Source of the DNA: Streptomyces sp. 846.5
GTDB taxonomy: Bacteria > Actinomycetota > Actinomycetes > Streptomycetales > Streptomycetaceae
Assembly (NCBI RefSeq): GCF_004365705.1
Contig: NZ_SOBN01000004.1
Span: 1 to 64,000, forward strand
Direction of reading: 5' to 3'
DNA length: 64,000 bases
Shown here: positions 35,101-43,553 of the stretch, one piece after another
How positions within the stretch are numbered: position 1 is the first letter of the stretch
How the letters are laid out: each line of letters begins with the position of its first letter
Notes under the pieces: generated by a model
Told to the model about the DNA's origin: nothing
The model's database searches: none
The model's input: only the letters and a program-made list of their open reading frames with translations
Translations under genes and position numbers: made by a program

Positions 35101-35288
35101 GCAAGCAGTAGCCACGGCAGTCGGCGGGACGGCCGGTGAATGCGAATTCCCGCGATGATGGCGCCCACGCTGCCGAACCCGATTCCGGCCCAGGTCGCGA
35201 TGTGCCAGCCGGATCGCAGCAGGTAGCAGACCGTCAACACGGCGACGCAGCACAGATAGCCGCCCGCCAGGAGTCGCAATCGTGTCAA
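32118..35288 (-). CDS. Membrane GGDEF-EAL cyclic di-GMP enzyme
   Basis: A 1056-residue protein. The N terminus (1-310) has about nine transmembrane helices. It is followed by a GAF-like domain (about 320-480), a PAS domain (about 495-615, SEAYFRTLIHNASDVILILD), a GGDEF domain with the intact motif LGGDEFAVL (about 710), and an EAL domain with FEALARWPH, ELTETVLM, DDFGTGFSSLGYL and KIDKSFVD intact. Both diguanylate cyclase and phosphodiesterase activities look possible. The architecture resembles RmdA/RmdB of Streptomyces, which tune cyclic di-GMP during development. It is the first gene of an operon with a PLP enzyme and an exporter-methyltransferase. Confidence 0.93.
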   Translation of the reverse strand: MTRLRLLAGGYLCCVAVLTVCYLLRSGWHIATWAGIGFGSVGAIIAGIRIHRPSRRLPWLLLAAANFAFAAGDTSYNVLQNVVGETNPFPSVADAFYLATYPLFAAGLFIFIRCRSVERDWGSLLDALTLTSGLALLSWIYLIEPNTRTVGTTWLEKAISIAYPLGDVLMLAMLARLLTGGSVRTRSIQLLTVGTLGILVSDVLYGLYQVNGTWQVGTPMDLGWVVFYTAWGLSALHPSMVGLTQPVPRRPAGLPSRRLGALALASLIAPGMLLYEAVQGRVRDAGVIAVFSGVMFLLVLSRLSGLVSSHQRAMIRERTLGASAASLVSAVSVEEIASLVRTAAATLFGPEVRHEAVLALGDAETLYTVRSAQPLPPEWRLTRMDELGGTWLGALQSGKSQVISVDRLGDMPPGDRNDPPKALLFPLILKDRPAGESLFGALAVAGPEADLNELRSVLETLASQVALALERVRLVKEITRRNSEAYFRTLIHNASDVILILDDDDTARYASPSADSMFGPEVGAGAKRFTELIHPDDMRRAVLALGEMRNGDREQDLCDDWRVIRQDGRPIEVEVRCSNLRQDQSVHGLVITLRDVTEQRKLERELTHRALHDALTSLPNRVLLMNRVEHALVSERRDSTLVSLLFVDLDDFKVVNDTRGHTVGDELLVAAAQRLAATLRAGDTAARLGGDEFAVLIKGIHEPSEAEAIAGHVVDALARPFYLNGESISVSASVGIATALDSSDGEELLSHADLALYAAKAAGKRQWRRFQPVLHKGMMERQELRTSLENAIAEEEFTLLYQPIVDLSGGTIVGFEALARWPHARLGLVLPEHFISLAEETGHIMPLGAWILERAAACTAALQQAVPQPNPLDINVNVSARQFRDSGFVGEVSRVLQESGLAPGSLVLELTETVLMRQNDQVRADMRTLKDLGVRIAIDDFGTGFSSLGYLRDFPIDLLKIDKSFVDGILIDGQQVALVEGIVRIAGTLGMKVIAEGIEDAQQQALLAAMGCEFGQGFLFSPPVTAEASEHLLREQGSPRPQPLATSLRRAARGGR

Positions 35289-35667
35289 GGGGACCGTCCT
35301 TCATGGCGCCGCGCCGGGGCGCCCTGCGGCCTCTTCAGGAATGAGGCGCCCCCGATCCAGTAAAGAGCACTCGTGCCGTCCTGGCACGTCAGGCTCGCGT
35401 GGCGTGACCCGGCATAGGCCGCTGCCCGAGCGGACCTGCCGTCCTCATGTATTCAGGGCAGGAAATCCGGACGAATGGTGGGGAAATTCAGGGATCACGA
35501 CCAGGGCCGTTTTGCCGCCGCGCAGGTGGGCGGCGAGAGGGGGATTCGCCAGTCGCGCCACCCCTTCCTGCCGATCGCGGAATCTCTAGCATTGACCACG
35601 CTTTGGGGGCATGGCCAGGGTCCACCAACGAACAGCATTATCCGCGCTTGGCGTCTGGAGGAGTCTC
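35289..35667. other. Divergent promoter region
   Basis: About 380 bp between the GGDEF-EAL gene and a rightward gene. No gene is supported. Positions 35477-35490 (GGTGGGGAAATTCA) weakly resemble the GGTGGGGAATTTC element seen at 9215 and 63139. Confidence 0.45.
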
Positions 35668-36369
35668 GTGAATCAGTGTTGCCGGAGAACTGCGAATTGG
35701 CTGTCGGCGGCAGCCTCCGATTCAACCGTGCTCGCGTGGCGCTGGAATCAGCACGAACTGGGGACCGAACTGCTGCCTGCCGGACGCCAGTGGGACGTGC
35801 TCATTCTCCCGCTCCAGCAGGGCTTGCTGGTGTTCGGCGCCCTGCTGCGCAACCCCGGCATCCCTGGGCCGGTGCTTGCCGATTTTGACCGCGGGCAGGT
35901 GGGGTTCTTCGTTCCCCCGGATGCGGTGGAGGCCTGCGTGAGTACCGACAGTCGGCTCGCCGGCCGGGATACATGGATAGTCGTCCCGCGGCCCGGGCAC
36001 GCGTGTTCGCGAGTCCAGTGGCTGTTCCCTCCCGACGGCGAGGGAACCCTCAACGAACCTGGAGCGCTGGAGGCAGCCCTCCAGATCACGGCAGGGCTCA
36101 CGGACCACACCGTGGCCAAGGACCACCGAGCAAAGGAGTCTCTGATGAATTACGACGGTACGGCCATGAGCACGGACCGCTCGGCAACCGGGCCGACCTC
36201 GACGGACCAGTCATGTCCCCCGCTTCCGAACGAGTCGATTCGCGAGCACCTGCTGGCGTTGAACCGCATGTTCTGTGACCGGCGACTCACTCTCCAGCAG
36301 TTCGCCGAGGCCGGGGGGCGTGTCCTCGACGGTCAGCCCGTACAGGTCGGCGCGTTCGCGGACAGTTGA
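35668..36369 (+). CDS. Hypothetical protein, possible two-part gene
   Basis: A 233-residue protein from a GTG with GGAGGAG upstream. Residues 20-140 form a folded domain (GRQWDVLILPLQQGLLVFGA, GIPGPVLADFDRGQVGFFVP, ACSRVQWLFPPDGEG). This resembles small streptomycete proteins distantly related to bifunctional primase/polymerase N-terminal regions, a guess from pattern only. At 36145 an in-frame ATG has its own AAAGGAG site and begins a 74-residue tail (MNYDGTAMSTDRSATG, later IREHLLALNRMFCDRRLTLQ), which may be translated separately. The gene ends at a strong hairpin. Confidence 0.6.
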   Translation: MNQCCRRTANWLSAAASDSTVLAWRWNQHELGTELLPAGRQWDVLILPLQQGLLVFGALLRNPGIPGPVLADFDRGQVGFFVPPDAVEACVSTDSRLAGRDTWIVVPRPGHACSRVQWLFPPDGEGTLNEPGALEAALQITAGLTDHTVAKDHRAKESLMNYDGTAMSTDRSATGPTSTDQSCPPLPNESIREHLLALNRMFCDRRLTLQQFAEAGGRVLDGQPVQVGAFADS

Positions 36370-36382
36370 GTCGATCGGATCT

Positions 36383-36421
36383 CCCGGTTGGTGCGCGCAA
36401 CGTCGTCGCGCACCAACCGGG
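36383..36421. terminator. Bidirectional terminator, perfect 15-bp stem
   Basis: CCCGGTTGGTGCGCG and its exact complement flank a 9-nt loop, exactly between the ends of two convergent genes. Confidence 0.85.
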
Positions 36422-36433
36422 CGTCGACGGGCT

Positions 36434-38071
36434 TCACCGGACTCCGGCTGTGATGAAGTGGGTCGCGTCGTACGATCCCCAGCCGGTGACGAAGTCCCAC
36501 CCATGGGTGGCTGTATAGGCGCCGTTGCCACCGCGGGTGATGTCATGGAAGTCGGTTGTGTCACCGCTGGCCCGGCCCAGGCTGTAGATCAGCGGATTGG
36601 CGAAGCCCAGGAGTGCCTTGCCTCGCGCTCGTGCTCTCTGGTTGTAGAGGGCTGCGAGGGCAGCCCAATCGGGGGTGGCAGCGCTGGTGCCGCCGATCGA
36701 TGTCCAGGCTCCCGCCGTATAGACAGAGACACCGGGGTTGGGGTCAGCCTCCGCGGCCACGTCGGGTACCTGCCGTCGTCCTCCTCCGGCGGCTTTGCGT
36801 ACCGGGACCTGCCAGGTGGGGATGGCGAAGACCGATGAGGCTCCACCGCCGCCCAGCGGCCAGGCGACTTCGTTGCTCCACGCGTTGTTCACTGTGAGGC
36901 CGAGCCGAGTGCCGCCCACACCGGTGACGTAGGGATCGCTGGCGGGGTAGTCAACGGATCGGCCACCGTCGCCGGCGTCATCGGAACCACCGTCGCCTGC
37001 TGCGGCGAAGAAGCTGAGGCCCTCGGCAGCGCCTTGCTTGAAGACCAGGTCGAGGGCGGACATGTTCCCGGCCGTGCGTTGTGTCTCGGCAGCGCCCCAG
37101 CAACTCGAAGTGATACGAGTGCCGCTGTCCACGATCGCTTGGTAGACGTCGACCTCACCGGCATCCGTGTTGGGTGTCTCGAAGACAGCGACGTGTGCCT
37201 TTGGCGCGATCGCCTGCAACGCTTCGATGTCGAGTTCGACTTCGACCTGGCCACTGCCAAGAGCGCCGGAGCCGCCATCCACCTCGTACACGGTCGGCGC
37301 GGGTGGGCGAAGGCCGTAGTGGTTGTCGTACGTGGTGATGTTGGACTGCTCGAAGGCGTCGAACTCCACCACGGCGACCGTCTGGCCGCTTCCGTTCAAG
37401 CCGGTGGACGCCAGCGGAGCCACACCGTAACCCCCTTTGAGCTGGGCCGGGGTGAGCCCGCCTTTCGGCCCCAGGCGTGGGGAGACCCCTCGCACCAGGC
37501 GGTCGTTCAGACCGGAGACATCGAGAACCAGGGCGCCCAGGCTCGCGGGGAGGCTCGGAGCCGTCTCGTTGGCATAGAAGGCCCGGCCCGTTCGGGAGTC
37601 CCGCCACGTGTTCAGGTGAGTACCGAATGCCATCTCCATGTCGGCGGCAGTCCCGGAGGCGTCGATGAGCAGGTTGCCGTCGTGCACCTTGTCCACCTTC
37701 AGGCCCTGGGCGTCCAGGTAGTGCGTTATCCGCCCGACCTCCAGGGCGGTCCGGCCGAACCGCGCAGCGAATTGGTCCTTGGTGAGGTACTGGCCGTGCA
37801 GTCTCGAATGGGGGTCGCTGACCTGGGCAATGAACGCGTTCAGGCCTGCGTCGTCGCGGGGTCTGAGGGTGATGGCGACCCTCAGGCGAGTGGCGGAGGC
37901 CAGGCGGCCGGTGACCCGCGTGGTCTCGCGGAGACCTGGCACGGCGTCACCGGCCAGCCCGAAACGGGCTTCGGGCGGCGGCCGTGTTGCGGTGTGTGCG
38001 ATTGGCATGCCGGCGATGAGCAACGGCAACGGAGCCACGAACAGGCTGAACACTCTGCGATGGTCCTTCAA
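36434..38071 (-). CDS. Secreted sedolisin (S53) serine-carboxyl protease
   Basis: A 545-residue protein. The TTG at 38071 with GGAGGAACC upstream opens a signal peptide (MKDHRRVFSLFVAPLPLLIA), so it was preferred to ATGs further upstream. A pro-kumamolisin prodomain follows (HSRLHGQYLTKDQFAARFG). The catalytic domain has the Glu/Asp pair in EVELDIEALQAI and the Ser in GGTSAATPDW. The C-terminal calcium site is FHDITRGGNG with HGWDFVTGWGS. These acid-active peptidases degrade proteins outside the cell. No partner gene is evident; it stands alone between a terminator and the divergent phosphatase gene. Confidence 0.92.
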   Translation of the reverse strand: MKDHRRVFSLFVAPLPLLIAGMPIAHTATRPPPEARFGLAGDAVPGLRETTRVTGRLASATRLRVAITLRPRDDAGLNAFIAQVSDPHSRLHGQYLTKDQFAARFGRTALEVGRITHYLDAQGLKVDKVHDGNLLIDASGTAADMEMAFGTHLNTWRDSRTGRAFYANETAPSLPASLGALVLDVSGLNDRLVRGVSPRLGPKGGLTPAQLKGGYGVAPLASTGLNGSGQTVAVVEFDAFEQSNITTYDNHYGLRPPAPTVYEVDGGSGALGSGQVEVELDIEALQAIAPKAHVAVFETPNTDAGEVDVYQAIVDSGTRITSSCWGAAETQRTAGNMSALDLVFKQGAAEGLSFFAAAGDGGSDDAGDGGRSVDYPASDPYVTGVGGTRLGLTVNNAWSNEVAWPLGGGGASSVFAIPTWQVPVRKAAGGGRRQVPDVAAEADPNPGVSVYTAGAWTSIGGTSAATPDWAALAALYNQRARARGKALLGFANPLIYSLGRASGDTTDFHDITRGGNGAYTATHGWDFVTGWGSYDATHFITAGVR

Positions 38072-38314
38072 GGTTCCTCCTCCGGTGGCCGGGTGAACGG
38101 CCATCCTGCGCTTGGTCTGGCCCGCGGTGCGATTCATCTCGCAGTGTTCATTAATGTCTCGGAGGTCAACTCGTCGCTATTCGAGGTGCTGCCACTCGGC
38201 TTAGCCAGGGTGATGAAGATCGGCGATTCTCCTCACATGGAACGTCAACTGGTGAAAGCAGCAGGAGAACTGTGTATCCTCTGAGTTCGAGTACGGATGG
38301 GAGCCGGCGGACCG

Positions 38315-38908
38315 ATGACCTACGGTGAACCGGCAGGGCTGCCGAACGTGAGAGCTCTCTACCGCGTACTCGTGGTGTGCACAGGCAATGTGCACCGTTC
38401 TCCGCTGGCGGAGCGTCTGCTCACCCAGCGGCTCGGCTCAGCCGGCCAGTTGATCCAGGTCAGCAGCGCCGGTACCGCTGCCCGGCAGGGGACTCCCATG
38501 GCCCCGCAGTCGGCCGCCCTGCTTGCAGAAATGGGCGGCGATCCAACCGGCGCGGTCGCGCATCGACTGACCGCCGACCTCGTTCGGGGCTCCGACCTCG
38601 TACTTGGCGCCGCTGCTGAGCACCGTGAGGCCGCTGTGCGCCTGTCCCCGCAGTGGGCGCTGCGCCGGGCCTTCACCCTGCGGGAACTGGCGCGCTTGCT
38701 GCGACTCGAGGACACCACGGGCGTGTTCGGCCCGCCTGCTCGTGCCGCTGCCCTGGTAGAGGGCGCCGCACGCAGGCGCGGTTCGGGCGGCGGAACAGCC
38801 GACGACGACGTGGCAGACCCGCAGGGCGCGCCGCTGGAGGTGGCGCGCGCGTGCGGGTTGCGCGTCGAGGAGGCTGTGGAACGTATCGTCAGGGCCATCC
38901 TGGGTTGA
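38315..38908 (+). CDS. Low-molecular-weight protein-tyrosine phosphatase
   Basis: About 197 residues from the ATG at 38315 (another in-frame ATG is at 38297). The P-loop is VCTGNVHRSPLAE with C22, R28 and S29 (CX5RS), and the general-acid Asp-Pro is in ADDDVADPQG near residue 168. Between them is an unusually long Ala/Arg-rich stretch. This family removes phosphate from Wzc-type tyrosine kinases, so it probably pairs with the kinase at 16596 to cycle EPS chain-length control. Its 3' end overlaps the convergent DUF4012 gene by 20 bp. Confidence 0.9.
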   Translation: MTYGEPAGLPNVRALYRVLVVCTGNVHRSPLAERLLTQRLGSAGQLIQVSSAGTAARQGTPMAPQSAALLAEMGGDPTGAVAHRLTADLVRGSDLVLGAAAEHREAAVRLSPQWALRRAFTLRELARLLRLEDTTGVFGPPARAAALVEGAARRRGSGGGTADDDVADPQGAPLEVARACGLRVEEAVERIVRAILG

Positions 38909-40781
38909 CGCCCTGCGGCCCCGCTGCCCTGCCGCTGACGGTCTCCGCCCGGGCGAGGGTCCTGACAGTGGCCCGCAGAGGTCCTGCGAGGGGCTGGCGA
39001 AGCAGCGTGGGGGACTGGTCGGCAGGCGGCTCAAGGAGGCGCAGCACCAGCGTGCGTGTGGCCCGGGCCGGGAGTTCCAGGTCGAGCGTGTACGTCGGGT
39101 GGCCACGCTCGAGGCCGGGCTGCAACAGGACGGCGCGGCCGTCCAGGGTGGCGCCGAGGAGGCTCGCCCCGGAGGTCGCGAAGTACGACACCAGCAGGCG
39201 GTTGTCGCCCGGGCGGGTCGGGTAGCCCGGGGCGTCCACCCGCTGGGTGACATAGGTCGGCAGCGCCGCCGTGGGAGCTCGGTTGGTGAGGGCCGCCGTC
39301 ACGGTGACTTCACGTCCTGCCGGCGTGGACGGTGCCGCCGTCCAGTCCAGGTCGCGCTCGAGATAGTAGTCGAGCTTGGTGCCGGCCGCGTTGTTGACCA
39401 CCAGGCCGGCGAAGGGGGCCGCGCCCTCGGGGACTACGCCGCTGACGGCGCGCGATTCAAGTTCTCGTTGCTCGGAGGGGTGCGCGCTCCAAACCAGTAC
39501 ATGACCGCCGGACATGGCTGTGTGCAGTGCGGGCAGGAGCGCGGACAGTTGTGGGGAACCGTGCCCTGCGCCGAGAACCTGCGCGGCGGCCGCGCGGGCA
39601 ACCGTGAGAAAGAACGCCTTGCGCTGGGACGTGTCCTGGTAGGTCGCGTAGCTGGTTCTTTCGGTGAGGTCCACAACATTGGCGCCGGTGAGCACTGTGC
39701 CGTCCGGGAGACGGGTGGGTCCGGTGGCCGTGAGGAGGGGTGCCAGTGCGCTGGGGTCGATCGCAATCACGCCGTCGACGTTCTGGCCGCTGTGCTGATG
39801 CCATGCGGCGGCCCAGATGCGGGCTGCGTTGGGGAAGTGGGGGCTGAGGTTGGAGTTGACCCAGGTGCGCGTCGGCCCGTTGTGGCCGTACATGGCGGCG
39901 TAGTCGGCTCCGAGGTCCACAGCCGCTTGGGTGTGGGCCATTGCGGTGTCGTTGCCGAAATCCTCGAACCCGACTTGCCCGTGGTTGGCGGTGAGTACCG
40001 CGAAGGCTCCGGGGAGCCCTCCGGTACCGCGTGATTCCGCGGTGTTCTGGAAGACCATGAAGTAGCGCCGCTGGCCGTCGGCCCCCAGCGCGGGCGGCAG
40101 CAGGCGGGCGGCCGTCGCCGCTTCGGCCGTTGCCGAGGCGATCTGGTCGAGGCGGTCGGCCAGTTGGGCCCTGGCGCGGTCGGCTGCTGGTAGCCAGGTG
40201 CTTCGGGGGAGTGCGTCGGTCTCGGCGCGTACGTGGGCAGCGGTGCGCGCCGCCCGGTCCAGAGCAGGGGCGCTGTCACGCAGGGCGGTGAGGTTGAGGT
40301 GCCCGTTGCCCTGGTGTGATCCTGCGGTGAGTTGGGTCGCCGCGTGCAGGAGCGGGGGGAGCACGTCGTGCGCCAGCCGGTTGGCGGTATCCGCGGTGCC
40401 CCGCACGGTGCGCAGGGGGGCGCCCACGATCGGGAGACGCGAAGCGGCGTACCACAGCGGGCCGGTGGTGAGCCGGTGGGCTCGATCCGTGCGCATGGCA
40501 GCGGTTCTCAGTTCCACCGCCGGGTCCGGGCGAGGAGGAGCGCCGCCCCGGGATGCGTGCTCGGGGGAAGCCAGGTCGGAGGACGCGCGCAACCGCTCCA
40601 GGTCGTGCTGGGCGCCGAGCAGCTCCGAGCGGGCCAGCAGGCCGGTTGTGAAGAGCCAGGCGGCGGCTGCCAGGAGCAGGCCCGTGCCGGCCAGCAGCAC
40701 CTGGAAGGCGCGGCGCATGCGCCGCTGCCCAGCCCTGCGCGTGCCGGCCGGCTCGGTGTCGTGCTGGAGGGACGCATCCAT
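38889..40781 (-). CDS. DUF4012 membrane-anchored protein
   Basis: A 630-residue protein with one transmembrane helix (about residues 25-47, after a basic N terminus) and a large extracytoplasmic part. DUF4012 spans about 230-480: YFMVFQNTAESRGTGGLPGA, FAVLTANHGQVGFEDFGND, VNSNLSPHFPNAARIWA, VDGVIAIDPSALAPLLTATG. DUF4012 proteins occur in EPS clusters and have LytR-CpsA-Psr-like positions, but their activity is not established. It is third in a leftward set: sugar transferase, LATSG surface protein, DUF4012. Confidence 0.85.
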   Translation of the reverse strand: MDASLQHDTEPAGTRRAGQRRMRRAFQVLLAGTGLLLAAAAWLFTTGLLARSELLGAQHDLERLRASSDLASPEHASRGGAPPRPDPAVELRTAAMRTDRAHRLTTGPLWYAASRLPIVGAPLRTVRGTADTANRLAHDVLPPLLHAATQLTAGSHQGNGHLNLTALRDSAPALDRAARTAAHVRAETDALPRSTWLPAADRARAQLADRLDQIASATAEAATAARLLPPALGADGQRRYFMVFQNTAESRGTGGLPGAFAVLTANHGQVGFEDFGNDTAMAHTQAAVDLGADYAAMYGHNGPTRTWVNSNLSPHFPNAARIWAAAWHQHSGQNVDGVIAIDPSALAPLLTATGPTRLPDGTVLTGANVVDLTERTSYATYQDTSQRKAFFLTVARAAAAQVLGAGHGSPQLSALLPALHTAMSGGHVLVWSAHPSEQRELESRAVSGVVPEGAAPFAGLVVNNAAGTKLDYYLERDLDWTAAPSTPAGREVTVTAALTNRAPTAALPTYVTQRVDAPGYPTRPGDNRLLVSYFATSGASLLGATLDGRAVLLQPGLERGHPTYTLDLELPARATRTLVLRLLEPPADQSPTLLRQPLAGPLRATVRTLARAETVSGRAAGPQGVNPGWP

Positions 40782-40796
40782 GTGCTGCGGCCGGGG

Positions 40797-41414
40797 TCAG
40801 TCCTGGTCGCTGCGGGAGCGGCGTCGGCGTACCGCCACAACCGCTGCGCCGGCGCCGACAGCCAGCCCGGCGGCAGCGGCGACCTGCCGGGAGGGGGCAC
40901 CTGCCCCAGAGGTGGCGAGCGGCTTCTTGTACGCGCTGTTGAGGGCGTTGAGCTGCACGTTCGCGGATGCGTCGCTTTGCGGCAGGCTTACCCGGATCGG
41001 CGTCGACAGCACGTGCTTGGAGCCCGGCGCGGTGACGGTGAGCTGATAGTCGCCGGGTGCGGTGTCGGCGGGGATGGTGACCTGACCGGAGACGTGGCCC
41101 TGGGGATCGGCGGTGAAGGTGGCCAGCCGCTGGGTCAGCGGGGCCCGCCGGGCCACCCCGCGGCTCGCCGCACCGGGCAGCACGGTCGGCAGCGAGGGAA
41201 GGGTGACCTGCACCAGGATCGGCGGTCCCGAGGGAAGCGTCGCGGTGAAGGTGAGGTGGCCGCCGACGATGACGAGACTGGTGCTGACGCTGATGTCACC
41301 GAGCCCGGGCGGGTAGTCCGCGGCATGGGCTGCCTGGGCGCAGGCCACGGGGGCTGCGGCGATGAGGCCGGTGGCCGCGACCGCGAGGGCGGCGCGCTTG
41401 GAAGGTGTGGGCAT
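40797..41414 (-). CDS. Secreted surface protein with LATSG sorting tail
   Basis: A 205-residue protein with a signal peptide (MPTPSKRAALAVAATGLIAA, cleavage near AHA-A at 34). One beta-sandwich domain follows (QVTIPADTAPGDYQLTVTAP). The tail has PLATSGAGAP, a hydrophobic stretch and RRRRSRSDQD. This is sortase-signal geometry with LATSG in place of LAxTG, like the LAKSG of the protein at 3735. It lies 15 bp upstream of the DUF4012 gene. It is probably held at the wall or membrane and could contact the polysaccharide made by this locus. Confidence 0.75.
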   Translation of the reverse strand: MPTPSKRAALAVAATGLIAAAPVACAQAAHAADYPPGLGDISVSTSLVIVGGHLTFTATLPSGPPILVQVTLPSLPTVLPGAASRGVARRAPLTQRLATFTADPQGHVSGQVTIPADTAPGDYQLTVTAPGSKHVLSTPIRVSLPQSDASANVQLNALNSAYKKPLATSGAGAPSRQVAAAAGLAVGAGAAVVAVRRRRSRSDQD

Positions 41415-41605
41415 CTCTCGGGGACTCCTTGCATCGACCCGGGGGCTGGCCCCGGGAGGTTTCAGTGGAACTCGAAATAGCAGGGTGCGACATCTGAGAT
41501 GAATACGGACAAGCGGCCGTGCTGTAACACGGTGGGCGGATAAATCCGTCGGATGGCGCAGCACGGACTCTGACCGGGCCTCGCCGGCCGGGAGATGGTC
41601 CGGGA

Positions 41606-42259
41606 TCAGTAAGCACCCTCTCCGCGAAGGACCGCGGGGAGGGTGCGGACGATGATCGCGAAATCCAGGCGGAGCGACCAGGCGTCGACGTAGTGCAGAT
41701 CGAGACGAAGGGCTTCCTCCCAGGGAAGCTCTGACCGACCGCTGATCTGCCACAGACCGGTGATCCCGGGACGGACCAGGAGCCGGCGCCGGGCGTCCCC
41801 GGTGAAAGCGGAGTCGGCGACCGGAAGAGGCCGTGGCCCGACCAGCGACATATGGCCGGCCATGACGTTCAGCAACTGCGGCAGCTCGTCCAGGGAGTAG
41901 CGGCGCAGCCAGCGTCCGACCGGGGTGACGCGGGGGTCGTCCCGGATCTTGAACAGGTGGCCGTCGGCTTCGTTCCGGGCTGCGAGATCGCCCCTTCGGC
42001 CCTCCGAACCGACGTGCATGGTGCGCAGCTTGAGTACGTGGAAGTCCTGGCCGTACCAGCCGGAACGGAGTTGCCGGAAGAGGACGGGACCGGCGCTGTC
42101 CGCCTTCACCGCGAGGGCCGCCGCGAGCAGGAGCGGTGCCAGCAGCAGTAGCAGAAGGCCCGCTCCCACCAGGTCGACGGCCCGTTTGACCGCTCGGGGG
42201 CCGAGGCGCTGCGCCTGGGACGGACGACCGACGCGGCATCCTGCTGGAGATCCGGGCAC
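41606..42259 (-). CDS. Priming sugar-1-phosphate transferase
   Basis: A 217-residue bacterial sugar transferase of the short PglC/WcaJ-C type. It transfers a sugar-1-phosphate from a nucleotide sugar to undecaprenyl phosphate, the first step in repeat-unit assembly. Seen: KRAVDLVGAGLLLLLLAPLL (re-entrant membrane helix, residues 25-44), the basic patch VLKLRTM, the catalytic Asp-Glu in RRYSLDELPQLLNV, SLVGPRPLP, and RPGITGLWQISGR. GTG start with AAGGAAGCGGA. It lacks the N-terminal CoA-binding-like and multi-helix domains of full-length WbaP. Confidence 0.93.
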   Translation of the reverse strand: MPGSPAGCRVGRPSQAQRLGPRAVKRAVDLVGAGLLLLLLAPLLLAAALAVKADSAGPVLFRQLRSGWYGQDFHVLKLRTMHVGSEGRRGDLAARNEADGHLFKIRDDPRVTPVGRWLRRYSLDELPQLLNVMAGHMSLVGPRPLPVADSAFTGDARRRLLVRPGITGLWQISGRSELPWEEALRLDLHYVDAWSLRLDFAIIVRTLPAVLRGEGAY

Positions 42260-42445
42260 TCCGCTTCCTTTCTGCTACCGAACAGGCGATGTGACGCCCT
42301 GTTTGGAGCAATGTGCGCCTGCTTCGCGCTTCAATTCGGGCAATACGGAATAAATGGAGGTAAGCATGACATCGCCTAGGAATTCGCGACCGACACTTCC
42401 GGCGGTCTGGGCACGCCTCCGGATCGGCGGTCCGAGAGGATCTTT

Positions 42446-43495
42446 ATGCGCGCGGTAGTGACCGGCGGAGCCGGTTTCATCGGCTCCCACCTGTGTGAGC
42501 GCCTCCTCGCTGATGGATGCGATGTGGTGTGCGTGGACAACTTCCTCACATCCACTCCGCGCAACATCGAGCATCTCCTGAAGCATCCGGGCTTCCGCCT
42601 GCACCGACGGGATGTGACGCATGGTCTGCAGCTGCGCGGCTCGGTGGATGCCGTGTTCCACCTGGCGTCCCCAGCCTCACCGGCGGACTATCTCAGGATG
42701 CCGCTGGAGACCATGCGGGTGGGCTCCGCCGGCACCTGGCACGCACTGGACCTCGCGGCCGCCACGGGTGCCCGCTTCCTGCTCGCCTCCACCTCGGAGT
42801 CCTACGGCGACCCACAGGTCCACCCCCAGCCCGAGGACTATTGGGGTCACGTCAATCCCGTCGGACCACGCTCGGTGTACGACGAAGCGAAGCGCTTCGG
42901 GGAGGCACTGACCATGGCATATCGCCGAACCTGCGGTGTCGACGCCAAGATCGTGCGCATCTTCAACACCTTCGGCCCGCGGATGCGGCACGACGACGGT
43001 CGAGCCATCCCGACCTTCGTTCGCCAGGCAGTGCAGGGCGCTCCCATCACCGTGACCGGCTCAGGCACTCAGACCCGATCCCTGTGCTACGTCGCGGACG
43101 TGGTCGACGGCCTGATCCGCATGCTCAACAGCAGTCATGCCGGTCCGGTGAACTTGGGAAATCCCCACGAGCTGTCGATGCTTCAGCTCGCCCAGTGGAT
43201 TGCCGAACTCGCCGGTTCCACCTCCGGGATCACCCTGATCCCCCGCCCGGAGGACGACCCGGAGAAGCGGCGGCCCGAGATCACGGCCGCTCGTGAGCTC
43301 CTGAACTGGGCACCGAGCACACCGGTCGAACAAGGGATGCGCGAGACCATCTCCTGGTTCCGCCGCAGCCTCGGCAGTTCCGAGCTCGAACAGAACGCCG
43401 TTGCCTCGAGTGTCATCGGACCGCAGTCCCGACACGGCCTTCCGGAGCCGGAGGCGTCGCCGGCTGCCCCACAGCCAGGACCGCACGCCCACTGA
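42446..43495 (+). CDS. UDP-glucuronate decarboxylase-like SDR
   Basis: A 349-residue extended SDR close to UDP-xylose synthase. It would decarboxylate UDP-glucuronate to UDP-xylose using bound NAD. Seen: [93 protein letters not shown] (Tyr-xxx-Lys), FNTFGPRM and [13 protein letters not shown]. The [11 protein letters not shown] and [10 protein letters not shown] strings are strong markers for this group. The last 40 residues are a Pro/Ala-rich extension. Its substrate could come from the dehydrogenase at 14175. It is followed by the TagA-like gene after 58 bp. Confidence 0.88.
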   Translation: MRAVVTGGAGFIGSHLCERLLADGCDVVCVDNFLTSTPRNIEHLLKHPGFRLHRRDVTHGLQLRGSVDAVFHLASPASPADYLRMPLETMRVGSAGTWHALDLAAATGARFLLASTSESYGDPQVHPQPEDYWGHVNPVGPRSVYDEAKRFGEALTMAYRRTCGVDAKIVRIFNTFGPRMRHDDGRAIPTFVRQAVQGAPITVTGSGTQTRSLCYVADVVDGLIRMLNSSHAGPVNLGNPHELSMLQLAQWIAELAGSTSGITLIPRPEDDPEKRRPEITAARELLNWAPSTPVEQGMRETISWFRRSLGSSELEQNAVASSVIGPQSRHGLPEPEASPAAPQPGPHAH

Positions 43496-43553
43496 CCCGG
43501 CACCCGATCGATCCGGAAAACATCCGCGTAGCCCGATATACAGAGGACCGACA

